A stretch of DNA of 64,000 nucleotides from Aliihoeflea sp. 40Bstr573 (GTDB lineage: Bacteria; Pseudomonadota; Alphaproteobacteria; Rhizobiales; Rhizobiaceae). The position numbers and the translations under genes are program-made. Below the pieces are notes generated by a model that saw only the letters and a list, made by a program, of their open reading frames with translations, was not told where the DNA came from and did no database searches. Positions 16,738-28,996 of the stretch are shown here, piece by piece. The stretch spans positions 1-64,000 of the forward strand of contig NZ_JAAAMH010000016.1 in the NCBI RefSeq assembly GCF_024105655.1, read 5' to 3'. How positions within the stretch are numbered: position 1 is the first letter of the stretch; each line of letters begins with the position of its first letter.

Positions 16738-17789
16738 GGGATGTTGACCACCTTCTCGGCCTTATAGGCAGCGGCCTGGGCGCGGGCGTATTCGAGGATT
16801 TCCTCGGCTGGCAGACCCTTGGCATTGGCGGCCTCGATCCAGCGCTCCTCCAGCACGGCGAGGCGCGACTTCACCTCCTCGACGTCCGCTTCAGGAAGCT
16901 CGTTCCAGACCATGTCGTTGGCATCGAGGGCCGCACGTCCAAGCGTGTCGCCATTTGTCCAGGCCCAGCCGGCCATCGTCGCGATCGCCATGCCGGAATG
17001 CTTCTCTACGGCGGCCTTTTGCTCCTCGGACAGCCCATCCCAGGTTGCCTGGTTGAAGGCCAGCCAGAAAGTATCGGTATAGAGCCCTCCAGGGATCCGC
17101 GTCGAGCTTGCGACAGAGGGCGTGATCTTGAAGAACTCGATGGATTCGGTCGGGAAGGTGATGCCATCGGCAACCCCGCGCGACATGGCCTGCTGCGCCT
17201 CGGTCGGCGGAAGCTGCACTGGCGTGGCGCCCAACGTCTGCATGATCTCGCCTGTGACGTTGCCACCGACGCGAATCTTCTTGCCGGCGAGTTCGGCGAG
17301 CGACGTCACCTCCTGGCCTTCGCGAATGAAGATGTAGGGTTCCGAATGGACCCAGAGGCCGACGACCTTGGCGCCCTCGTGCTCGCCGTATTGCTCGCCG
17401 TAGCGCTCGTATGTTGCCCAGGCGGCGGCAGCGCCGGCCCATGGGTCGGGCGACATGAAGGGAAGGTCCATGACCTGCGTCATGGTGAAACGGCCCGGAT
17501 TGTGGCCCGAGACGCCGAAACCGACATCGACGGAGCCATCGAGAACGAGGTCGAAATAGGCCGGCGGGCGGCCGAGCGCAGTTTCCATGATGTCGAATTG
17601 CAGCGAGCCGTTCGTCTCGACCTCGATCGCCGCCGCCCAAGGCTCCAGGATGCCCTTGACGATCAGATGGTGCATCGGCAGCCAGTTGCCGACACGGATC
17701 GTCTTCGTTTCCTCCCGCGCATAGCTCGCGCCGGCCGAACCCAGAACCGCGATCGCCGCGGCGAGTGTCATGCTCTTCCAATGCAGCAT
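16734..17789 (-). CDS. dctP: TRAP transporter substrate-binding protein (DctP family)
   Basis: Periplasmic solute receptor of 351 residues with a cleavable signal peptide (MTLAAAIAVLGSAGASYA). The conserved GKKIRVGGNVTGEIMQTLGATP segment holds the arginine that salt-bridges the substrate carboxylate in this family, and ADGITFPTESIEFFK fits the usual hinge region. The ATG at 17789 follows GAGGGGGAA; the longer open frame upstream is not credible. It is the first of three transporter genes, 19 bases after the dehydrogenase gene. The ligand should be a carboxylate, identity unknown. Confidence 0.94.
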   Translation of the reverse strand: MLHWKSMTLAAAIAVLGSAGASYAREETKTIRVGNWLPMHHLIVKGILEPWAAAIEVETNGSLQFDIMETALGRPPAYFDLVLDGSVDVGFGVSGHNPGRFTMTQVMDLPFMSPDPWAGAAAAWATYERYGEQYGEHEGAKVVGLWVHSEPYIFIREGQEVTSLAELAGKKIRVGGNVTGEIMQTLGATPVQLPPTEAQQAMSRGVADGITFPTESIEFFKITPSVASSTRIPGGLYTDTFWLAFNQATWDGLSEEQKAAVEKHSGMAIATMAGWAWTNGDTLGRAALDANDMVWNELPEADVEEVKSRLAVLEERWIEAANAKGLPAEEILEYARAQAAAYKAEKVVNIP

Positions 17790-17808
17790 TGTCCGTTCCC
17801 CCTCAGGA

Positions 17809-18705
17809 TTATGGTTGGATGCTATCATAGAGTTGAACAAGAGCGGTTGCGCAAGCATCCGATTGCCCGCGCGCCGCCATCTGCCGAAGCAATTCGCGTG
17901 CCGTTGACGCCATCGGCAAGGGCGCGCCGGCTTGCCGTGCGGCCTCGCCGGCATTGTCGAGGTCCTTGAGCATCGTATGGATCGCCCCGAGCGGCGGCTC
18001 GAATGAGCGCGCCGCCATACGTGGCGCGAAAAGCTGGAGTGGGATGGAATCGGCAAATCCACCTTTCAACGCCTCAGGAAGCTTCGCCGCATCGACACCC
18101 GCCCCCTCGGCGAGCCGGATCGCTTCTGCAATCGCCGCCAACTGGCACCCGACGATGACCTGATTGCAAAGCTTTGTCGTCTGCCCTGCCCCGCTTGGGC
18201 CCATATGGGTGAAGCGATGCGCCATCAGCGCGATGACCGGGCGCACGCGCTCGATCTCATCCGCTTCGCCACCGGCCATGATCGCCAAACTGCCTTCGCG
18301 AGCTCCGGGCACGCCGCCCGAAACGGGCGCATCGATCCAGCCCATACCGGTCGTCTCGCGCAGGCGCGCAGCGAACCGGCGGGTGGAATTCGGGTCCATG
18401 GACGAGAAATCGAGCAGGATCCCGCCTGATCTGGCCGCCCCCGCGATCCCGTCTTCGCCGAACACGACATGCTCGACCGCTTTCGTGTCGGTGAGGCACA
18501 TCATGACGATGTCACATCGGCTCGCCAGATCTGCGGCGCTGCTCGCCTCCTGCGCTCCCGCCTGCACCACCGCGCGCAGCTTGTCGCGGCTGCGGTTCCA
18601 GACCACTACGTCGCGTCCAGCCTGCAAGAGGCGCAATGTCATCGGCTCGCCCATCAGGCCGATGCCGATATATCCAAGCTTCAAATCCGCCCCCTCCCCG
18701 GCCAT
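17809..18705 (-). CDS. NAD(P)-dependent beta-hydroxyacid dehydrogenase (3-hydroxyisobutyrate dehydrogenase-like)
   Basis: A 298-residue member of the 6-phosphogluconate/3-hydroxyisobutyrate dehydrogenase superfamily. The Rossmann motif GYIGIGLMG is at the N-terminus, DAPVSGGVPGAREG is the substrate-loop signature, and the catalytic lysine is in GQTTKLCNQ. Members of this family oxidise hydroxyisobutyrate, tartronate semialdehyde or tetronates such as L-threonate. The operon (dehydratase 4 bases upstream, TRAP genes downstream, Hyi-like isomerase) favours a sugar-acid or tetronate substrate, but this is inference. Confidence 0.9.
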   Translation of the reverse strand: MAGEGADLKLGYIGIGLMGEPMTLRLLQAGRDVVVWNRSRDKLRAVVQAGAQEASSAADLASRCDIVMMCLTDTKAVEHVVFGEDGIAGAARSGGILLDFSSMDPNSTRRFAARLRETTGMGWIDAPVSGGVPGAREGSLAIMAGGEADEIERVRPVIALMAHRFTHMGPSGAGQTTKLCNQVIVGCQLAAIAEAIRLAEGAGVDAAKLPEALKGGFADSIPLQLFAPRMAARSFEPPLGAIHTMLKDLDNAGEAARQAGAPLPMASTARELLRQMAARGQSDACATALVQLYDSIQP

Positions 18706-18709
18706 GATC

Positions 18710-20431
18710 CTACTCCGGCACCCATTCGACGCCGCCCGAATGGGTTACCGCGCCCTCCTTGGCGGGGCCGACGACGGCAGCGTATTTCTCGAAGAGGCCG
18801 CCGAGACGGCGTGCATCCGGCGCGACCCACGCGGCGCGGCGCTTTTCCAGTTCTTCGTCGTCCACAAGCAGATCGATGGTCTTATTCGCACCGTCGATGC
18901 GGATCAGGTCACCATCCCTGACGAGCGCAATCGGGCCGCCGACGGCGGCTTCGGGGCCAGCATAGCCAATGCACATGCCGCGTGTCGCGCCGGAGAACCG
19001 GCCGTCCGTGATGAGCGCGACTTTCTCGCCCATGCCCTGGCCGTAGATGAGCGCGGTGACGCCCAACATCTCACGCATGCCCGGTCCGCCGCGCGGACCT
19101 TCGTTGCGGATGATGATGACCGAGCCTTCCTTGTAGGACCGGTCGCGCACCACCTTCATGCAGTCTTCCTCGTTTTCGAAGACATGGGCGGGGCCTTCGA
19201 AGACGAGCGATTTCAGCCCCGCGACCTTCAAGAGCGCGCCGTCCGGGCACAGATTTCCGCGCAGGACGACGACACCGCCCGTCGCCATGATCTCACGACC
19301 TTTTTCGCGCACGACCTCGCCGTCCGGCGCGCCGTAATTCTTCAGCGCCTCCTCCAGCGTCGTGCCCTCGATCGTCAGGCAGTCTCCGTGGAGATGCCCG
19401 CCATCGAGCAGCGCCTTCATGATGACCGGCACGCCGCCGATCTCGAACACGTCCTTCGCGACGAAGCGCCCGCCGGGCTTCAAATCGGCAATGAGCGGCG
19501 TGCGCGCGAAGACGTCCGCGACGTCGTCGAGCGTGAACTTGATGCCGGCTTCGTGCCCGATAGCGGGAATGTGCAGCCCGAGATTCGTCGAGCCGCCCGT
19601 TGCGGCGACGAGAGCGGCGGCGTTCTCGAGGCTCTTGCGGGTGACGAGGTCGCGCGGCAGCGGTCCGCCATTCATCAGGACCTGCATCGCGAGCCGTCCG
19701 ACGCGGCGGGCGAGCGCGTCGCGCTGCGAATAGACCGCCGGCACCATGGACGAGCCGAGCGGGGCGAAACCCAGCACTTCAGAGACCATGCCCATCGTGT
19801 TGGCCGTGAACTGGCCGCCGCAGGCGCCCGCCGTCGGCAAGCAAACCTGTTCCATCTCATCCAGATCTTCTTGCGTCCACGTTCCCGCCATCACACCGCC
19901 GACTGCCTCGTAGGCGTCGAGCATGGTGACGTCTCGGCCCTTGAACCGGCCGGGCATGGCCGAGCCGCCATAAAGGAAGACGGATGGGATGTTGAGCCGC
20001 GTCAGGCCCATGATGACGCCAGGCGAGGTCTTGTCGCAGCCGCCGAAGCCGACGAGCGCATCATAGCAATGGGCGCGAACGACGGCCTCGATGGAGTCGG
20101 CGATGATCTCCCGGGAAATCAGCGAGAACTTCATGCCCTGATGGTTCATCGAGAACCCGTCGGACACGGAGATCGTGTTGAAGGCGATCGGTGTGCCTTC
20201 CGCCTCGCGCACGCCGGCCTTAGCCTGCTCCATCTGCCGCGCGATAGTGAGGTTGCAGGGCGTTACCTCCGACGACGGCCCGACAATGCCGACGAAGGGC
20301 TGCGCGATGTCCTTGTCGTCGTGGCCGAGCCCGCGCATGAACGCTCGGTGCGGCGTGCGGTCCAGCCCTTCCATGGTGATGCGCGAGCGCAGGCGCTTCG
20401 CCGGCTTCGGATTGGAAGAACTGTGGTCCAT
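18710..20431 (-). CDS. IlvD/Edd family dehydratase (dihydroxy-acid or sugar-acid dehydratase)
   Basis: Fe-S cluster dehydratase of 573 residues. Three conserved cysteines sit in [17 protein letters not shown] and TAGACGGQF, and the C-terminal part shows [13 protein letters not shown]. The length and motifs fit either branched-chain amino-acid dihydroxy-acid dehydratase or sugar-acid dehydratases of the same family. Because it heads a catabolic operon with a TRAP importer and dehydrogenases rather than ilv genes, a catabolic role (for example on an aldonate) is more likely than valine and isoleucine synthesis. The start follows only a weak ribosome site. A nested inverted repeat lies 66-87 bp upstream. 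Confidence 0.88.
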   Translation of the reverse strand: MDHSSSNPKPAKRLRSRITMEGLDRTPHRAFMRGLGHDDKDIAQPFVGIVGPSSEVTPCNLTIARQMEQAKAGVREAEGTPIAFNTISVSDGFSMNHQGMKFSLISREIIADSIEAVVRAHCYDALVGFGGCDKTSPGVIMGLTRLNIPSVFLYGGSAMPGRFKGRDVTMLDAYEAVGGVMAGTWTQEDLDEMEQVCLPTAGACGGQFTANTMGMVSEVLGFAPLGSSMVPAVYSQRDALARRVGRLAMQVLMNGGPLPRDLVTRKSLENAAALVAATGGSTNLGLHIPAIGHEAGIKFTLDDVADVFARTPLIADLKPGGRFVAKDVFEIGGVPVIMKALLDGGHLHGDCLTIEGTTLEEALKNYGAPDGEVVREKGREIMATGGVVVLRGNLCPDGALLKVAGLKSLVFEGPAHVFENEEDCMKVVRDRSYKEGSVIIIRNEGPRGGPGMREMLGVTALIYGQGMGEKVALITDGRFSGATRGMCIGYAGPEAAVGGPIALVRDGDLIRIDGANKTIDLLVDDEELEKRRAAWVAPDARRLGGLFEKYAAVVGPAKEGAVTHSGGVEWVPE

Positions 20432-20496
20432 GAAACGCCCGGCCCCGGATATTTGATGCCTAAACTAGTTCGGCATCGAACCATCCCGTTGCGGGA

Positions 20497-20518
20497 GTGT
20501 CAAACACGTCAAACGTGT
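20497..20518. promoter_or_regulatory. Nested inverted repeats in the divergent promoter region
   Basis: GTGT-CAA-ACAC (20497-20507) and ACACGT-CAA-ACGTGT (20504-20518) are two overlapping perfect palindromes with the same CAA spacer. They lie between the catabolic operon (start 20431, minus) and the amidohydrolase gene (start 20582, plus). The symmetry suggests an operator for a dimeric regulator. No regulator gene is in the operon. Confidence 0.4.
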
Positions 20519-21477
20519 GGCCGCGCGCGTTTCCACACTTCATCAGGGGGAACGGCTTGCAGGGTCTCGCGTTGGCCGACCATGAGCGAAGACCACAAAG
20601 CCCAATCCATCAAGGATCACGAAAAACTGTCGACGGAACCGATGGAGCGATCGGCGCCGCCGAAACCGGTCAGCGTGGTCGAGCCGTCCGGCGCGCCTGC
20701 GCCGATGGTCTTCGACGCGCCACATAGCGGCCGGCACTACCCGGAAGATTTCGGCCATGTCGCCGGCATCGAACTCTTGATGGGAGGTGAGGACCGGTTT
20801 GTCGACGAGCTCTTCGCTGATGCGCCTGAACATGGCGCGACTTATGTCATCGCCAATTTCGCCCGTACCTACATCGACCCGAACCGGCGCCTTTCCGACA
20901 TCGATATGGCGCTGCTCGATGGTGACTGGCATGAGACGCCCGAGCCGACGATCATGAGCGAGCGGGGCGTCGGCCTCGTCTTTCGGCTGATCGGAGACGG
21001 CACCGCGATCTATGATCGCCGCCTGAGCGCGGCGGACATCACCAACCGCATCGAGCGCTACTGGCGGCCTTATCACGAGTGCCTCGGCGCGATGATCGAC
21101 CGGACGATCGAGCGCTTCGGCGTCTGCTACCACCTCGACTGTCACTCGATGATGCCGGTTGGCAACGAACTGGCACCGGACCCTGGTCGCGACCGGGCCG
21201 ACTTCGTCCTCGGCGACCTCGACGGGACGAGTTGCGAACCCGGCTTCACCCGGCTCGTCGCCGCGACACTTGAAGGGCTGGGATACTCCGTCGCCATCAA
21301 CGACCCGTACAAGGGCGCGCTGATCGTCGAGCGCTATGGCGCGCGCGACAAGGGCGTCCACAGCCTGCAGATCGAGATCAACCGCAAGCTATACATGGAC
21401 CTCGAAACGCTGGAGCGCGGCGCCGGCTTTGCGCCGCTGCGCGCTGCCCTTGCACGACTCGCCGCGGCGGTCGCGGA

Positions 21478-25239
<3,762 letters not shown>

Positions 25240-25270
25240 TCTGCTCTCCTTCACACTGATCGAATTGCTC

Positions 25271-25290
25271 ACATAAAGATATGTTTATGT
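25271..25290. promoter_or_regulatory. Palindromic operator upstream of metH
   Basis: ACATAAAGAT/ATGTTTATGT is a 20-bp inverted repeat with one mismatched pair in ten. It lies 32-51 bp before the metH ATG and 65 bp before the divergent tetR ATG, and it overlaps a TTGACA hexamer on the metH strand. Its position and AT-rich half-sites suit a repressor of methionine-cycle genes. From memory, ArsR-type SahR regulators act on such genes in Proteobacteria; this assignment is a guess. Confidence 0.5.
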
Positions 25291-25354
25291 CAACATTTTT
25301 AGCTGCGCCTTGAATTAATTGAACGTTTGTTTTATTAAGGTATCAGGAGGACAC

Positions 25355-25954
25355 ATGGCCCGAACCATCGGATCGGACGGAGAGCGCACGGAGGCCGCAT
25401 TGCGCGATGCGGCATTGCGGCTCATCGCGCGCCATGGCTATGACGCCGTGTCGATGCGCCGGCTCGCCGACGAGGTCGGCGTTCAGGCAGCCGCCCTCTA
25501 TCGCTACTTCCCCACCAAGGAAGACCTGCTCTTCACGCTGATGCGCGAGCACATGGAGGCTTTGGTCGCAAGTTGGGCCGAACTGTCCGCTGTCGAAGGC
25601 GATCCCGCCGCTCAACTCGCCTCCTTCGTGCGCAATCACATCGCCTTTCATCTGGCGCGGCGCAGCTCGACCCATGTCAACAATCTGGAGCTGCGGAGCC
25701 TTTCGCCGGAGCGCCTGCGCCGGATCGTCGCTCTTCGCGAGACCTATGAGAAGGAGTTGCGCGCGATCCTGCAACGGGGCGTCGACGCACGCGTTTTCGA
25801 TGTCGAGGATGCCGCGCTCGTCGCCATGGCGATCATTCAGATGATCACCGGCGTCATCGTCTGGTTCCGGCCCGACGAGCGGTTGAGCATCGAGGACGTG
25901 ACCGAACTTTACCTGACAATGACCCTGCGCCTTGCCGGCGCCAACAAGAGCTGA
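25355..25954 (+). CDS. TetR-family transcriptional regulator (probable leucine-degradation regulator)
   Basis: The 199-residue protein has an N-terminal TetR helix-turn-helix (ALRLIARHGYDAVSMRRLADEVGVQAAALYRYFPTKEDLL, shown here in part as MRRLADEVGV and YRYFPTKEDLL) and a helical ligand-binding C-terminus. The ATG at 25355 follows AGGAGG and is preferred to an in-frame start 12 codons earlier. It lies 15 bases before isovaleryl-CoA dehydrogenase in the same direction, so it probably autoregulates and controls leucine degradation. TetR-type LiuQ regulators are known for this pathway in some Proteobacteria. Confidence 0.88.
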   Translation: MARTIGSDGERTEAALRDAALRLIARHGYDAVSMRRLADEVGVQAAALYRYFPTKEDLLFTLMREHMEALVASWAELSAVEGDPAAQLASFVRNHIAFHLARRSSTHVNNLELRSLSPERLRRIVALRETYEKELRAILQRGVDARVFDVEDAALVAMAIIQMITGVIVWFRPDERLSIEDVTELYLTMTLRLAGANKS

Positions 25955-25969
25955 CGAGGGAGACCCAGC

Positions 25970-27133
25970 ATGTACGACCAGACGATGAAGTTCGGCCATG
26001 GCGAGGATATCGACGCGCTGCGCGAGACCGTTCGGCGCTTCGCGCAGGACCGCATCGCGCCAATCGCTTCCGAAATCGACTCGTCGAACGAATTCCCCAA
26101 CCATCTGTGGCAGGAGATGGGCGCGCTTGGCCTGCTCGGCATTACCGCCGATCCCGATTTCGGCGGATCGGGAATGGGTTATCTCGCCCACGTCGTCGCA
26201 TTGGAGGAGATCAGCCGCGCCTCGGCCTCGGTCGGCCTTTCCTATGGCGCCCATTCAAATCTGTGCGTCAACCAGATCAATCGCTGGGGCAATGCAGAGC
26301 AAAAGGCAAAGTACCTGCCCGCGCTTTGTTCCGGCGAGGCGGTCGGCGCGCTGGCCATGTCGGAATCGGGTTCCGGCTCGGACGTCGTCTCGATGCGGCT
26401 GCGCGCCGAAAAGCGCAACGACCGCTACGTCCTCAACGGCACCAAGATGTGGATCACCAACGGCCCGGACGCTCATACGATGGTCATCTACGCCAAGACC
26501 GATCCGGATCGGCATTCGCGCGGCATCACGGCCTTTATCGTAGAGCGCGATTTCAAGGGCTTTTCGGTGGCGCAAAAGCTCGACAAGCTTGGAATGCGCG
26601 GCTCCAACACCGGCGAGCTCGTCTTCGAGAATGTCGAGGTGCCGTTCGAGAACGTGCTTGGCGAGGATGGCCGCGGCGTCGAGGTTCTGATGTCCGGTCT
26701 CGACTACGAGCGAGCCGTGCTCGCAGGCGGTCCGCTCGGCCTGATGGCGGCCTGCATGGATGTCGCCGTTCCGTACGTTCACGAGCGCAAGCAGTTTGGC
26801 CAGCCGATCGGCGAATTCCAGCTCGTCCAGGCCAAGCTTGCCGACATGTACGCCAACATGAACGCCGCCCGCGCCTATGTCTACGCGGTGGCGCAGGCAT
26901 GTGACCGGGGTGAAGTCACCCGCAAGGATGCTGCGGGCTGCGTGCTGTTTGCGGCCGAAAAGGCTACGCAGTCCGCGCTCGACGCGCTGCAGCTTCTCGG
27001 CGGCAATGGCTACATCAACGAATACCCGACCGGCCGCCTGCTGCGCGACGCCAAGCTCTACGAGATCGGTGCCGGCACCAGCGAAATCCGCCGCTGGCTG
27101 ATCGGCCGCGAGATCGTCGCCGACAGCAACTGA
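25970..27133 (+). CDS. ivd: Isovaleryl-CoA dehydrogenase
   Basis: FAD enzyme that oxidises isovaleryl-CoA to 3-methylcrotonyl-CoA in leucine degradation and passes electrons to ETF. The 387-residue product has the acyl-CoA dehydrogenase blocks [23 protein letters not shown] and [32 protein letters not shown]. The catalytic base is at the isovaleryl-type position, E247 in [12 protein letters not shown], rather than near the C-terminus. It lies between a tetR gene and methylcrotonyl-CoA carboxylase, which settles the specificity. Also known as liuA. Confidence 0.95.
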   Translation: MYDQTMKFGHGEDIDALRETVRRFAQDRIAPIASEIDSSNEFPNHLWQEMGALGLLGITADPDFGGSGMGYLAHVVALEEISRASASVGLSYGAHSNLCVNQINRWGNAEQKAKYLPALCSGEAVGALAMSESGSGSDVVSMRLRAEKRNDRYVLNGTKMWITNGPDAHTMVIYAKTDPDRHSRGITAFIVERDFKGFSVAQKLDKLGMRGSNTGELVFENVEVPFENVLGEDGRGVEVLMSGLDYERAVLAGGPLGLMAACMDVAVPYVHERKQFGQPIGEFQLVQAKLADMYANMNAARAYVYAVAQACDRGEVTRKDAAGCVLFAAEKATQSALDALQLLGGNGYINEYPTGRLLRDAKLYEIGAGTSEIRRWLIGREIVADSN

Positions 27134-27238
27134 CGCGATCGCATCGACGCGATTGGCCGAAGCTGCGATAGTCCCGCCGCTTCGGCTGATTTGCTCCCGC
27201 GCCCCGATCGGCCTCTTCATCGAACGACAGAGACGCTC

Positions 27239-28846
27239 ATGCCCGCCATCCAATCACAGATCTCGACCTCCTCCGACGCCTTCAAGGCCAATGAAGCGAC
27301 GATGCGCGGGTTGGTCGACCAGATGCATGAAAAGGCCGCGGCGGTGGCGCTCGGAGGACCGAAGGAGGCGCGCGACCGCCATGTGTCCCGCGGCAAGCTC
27401 CTTCCGCGCGACCGGTTGGCCCAGCTTCTCGACACAGGCGCCCCCTTCCTCGAAATCGGCCAGTTCGCCGCGAACGACATGTATGGCGGCGAGATCGCCT
27501 CGGCCGGGCTGATCGCCGGCATCGGCCGCGTGGAAGGGCGCGAGGTCATGGTGGTCGTCAACGATGCCACCGTAAAGGGCGGCACTTACTATCCGCTGAC
27601 GGTCAAGAAGCATCTGCGGGCGCAGGAGATCGCGCTCGAGAACCAACTGCCCTGCATCTATCTGGTCGATTCAGGCGGCGCGAACCTGCCCAACCAGGAC
27701 GAGGTCTTCCCCGACCGCGATCATTTCGGCCGCATCTTCTACAATCAGGCCAACATGTCGGCGGCGGGCATTCCGCAGATCGCCTGCGTCATGGGCTCGT
27801 GCACGGCGGGCGGCGCCTACGTGCCCGCGATGTCGGATGAGACGGTCATGGTCAGGAAGCAGGCGACAATCTTTCTCGGCGGCCCGCCGCTGGTGAAGGC
27901 GGCGACCGGCGAGGTCGTCTCGGCCGAAGATCTCGGTGGCGCCGATCTCCACACGCGCGAATCCGGGGTTGCCGACCACTATGCCGTCGACGATGCGCAT
28001 GCGCTGGCGATCGTTCGCAGGATCGTGAGAAACCTCAATCGCAAGAAGCACTTGGCACTCGACGTTCGCGATCCGATTCCACCCCTTCATGCGCCTGAAG
28101 AAATCTACGGCATCATCCCCCAGGACACGCGCCAGCCTTACGACGTGCGGGAGGTCATCGCGCGCGTGGTCGACGGTTCGGAGTTCGACGAATTCAAGGC
28201 AAACTACGGGACGACGCTGATCACCGGCTTCGCGCATCTCTACGGCATGCCGGTCGGCATCATCGCCAACAACGGCGTTCTCTTCTCCGAAAGCGCGGTC
28301 AAAGGCGCGCATTTCATCGAGCTTTGCTGCCAGCGAAAGATTCCGCTCGTCTTCCTGCAGAACATCACGGGGTTCATGGTCGGCCGCAAGTATGAGGCCG
28401 GCGGCATCGCCAAGGACGGCGCCAAGCTCGTCACCGCCGTCGCTACCGCCAAGGTGCCGAAGGTCACGATGATCATCGGCGGCTCGTTCGGCGCGGGCAA
28501 TTACGGCATGTGCGGACGTGCCTACTCGCCTCGTTTCCTTTGGATGTGGCCGAATGCACGCATCTCCGTCATGGGCGGCGAGCAGGCCGCGACCGTCCTT
28601 GCCATCGTCAAGCGCGAAGGCATCGAGCGGCGCGGGGGCAAGTGGAGCACGGAGGAGGAAGCGGCGTTCAAGAAGCCGATCCTCAACAAGTTCGAGCATG
28701 AGGGGCATCCGCTCTATTCCTCGGCGCGGATGTGGGACGACGGCATCATCGACCCGGCTAAGACGCGCGAGGTTCTGGCGCTGTCGCTGTCGGCCGCGCT
28801 CAATGCGCCGATTCCGGAGACGAAGTTCGGCGTTTTCCGGATGTAA
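27239..28846 (+). CDS. mccB: Methylcrotonyl-CoA carboxylase carboxyltransferase (beta) subunit
   Basis: The 535-residue product carboxylates 3-methylcrotonyl-CoA together with the biotin-carrying alpha subunit (31727-33691), the step after isovaleryl-CoA dehydrogenase. Both carboxyltransferase halves are present: [28 protein letters not shown] and [17 protein letters not shown] in the first, [25 protein letters not shown] and [16 protein letters not shown] in the second. These are MCC-type rather than propionyl-type. The ATG at 27239 is 105 bases after ivd. Unusually, the next gene is not the enoyl-CoA hydratase (liuC) or alpha subunit but a quinoprotein dehydrogenase. Also called liuB. Confidence 0.95.
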   Translation: MPAIQSQISTSSDAFKANEATMRGLVDQMHEKAAAVALGGPKEARDRHVSRGKLLPRDRLAQLLDTGAPFLEIGQFAANDMYGGEIASAGLIAGIGRVEGREVMVVVNDATVKGGTYYPLTVKKHLRAQEIALENQLPCIYLVDSGGANLPNQDEVFPDRDHFGRIFYNQANMSAAGIPQIACVMGSCTAGGAYVPAMSDETVMVRKQATIFLGGPPLVKAATGEVVSAEDLGGADLHTRESGVADHYAVDDAHALAIVRRIVRNLNRKKHLALDVRDPIPPLHAPEEIYGIIPQDTRQPYDVREVIARVVDGSEFDEFKANYGTTLITGFAHLYGMPVGIIANNGVLFSESAVKGAHFIELCCQRKIPLVFLQNITGFMVGRKYEAGGIAKDGAKLVTAVATAKVPKVTMIIGGSFGAGNYGMCGRAYSPRFLWMWPNARISVMGGEQAATVLAIVKREGIERRGGKWSTEEEAAFKKPILNKFEHEGHPLYSSARMWDDGIIDPAKTREVLALSLSAALNAPIPETKFGVFRM

Positions 28847-28996
28847 TCGGTTCATTATGCGGGAACCGGACGCGCTTTCGCACGTTCAACTCACGCGTGC
28901 CCTCTTTTTGGAGGGCAGGCCGGCCGTCGCTTGAAGGCCGCAGGGGAGCCGACGCATCACGTGGGCTTGAATTTTCATTGCTCACCGGGGCCGGCA

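Noticed and set aside
13358-20431. Calling the catabolic operon a threonate/erythronate (tetronate) pathway
   Set aside because: The characteristic 3-oxo-tetronate kinase and the class II aldolase are absent, so only a generic sugar-acid or hydroxy-acid role is supported.
18164-20581. Long plus-strand extension in frame with the N-formylglutamate amidohydrolase
   Set aside because: It lies opposite the dehydrogenase and IlvD-family genes and contains no protein-like segment until the ATG at 20582.
25240-25354. Cobalamin, SAM or SAH riboswitch ahead of metH
   Set aside because: The leader is too short and shows no conserved riboswitch core; only the 20-bp palindrome stands out.
28898-28917. 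TGCCCTC/GAGGGCA hairpin between mccB and gcd as a terminator
   Set aside because: The 7-bp stem has no following T run (GC-rich sequence follows), so termination there is not supported.
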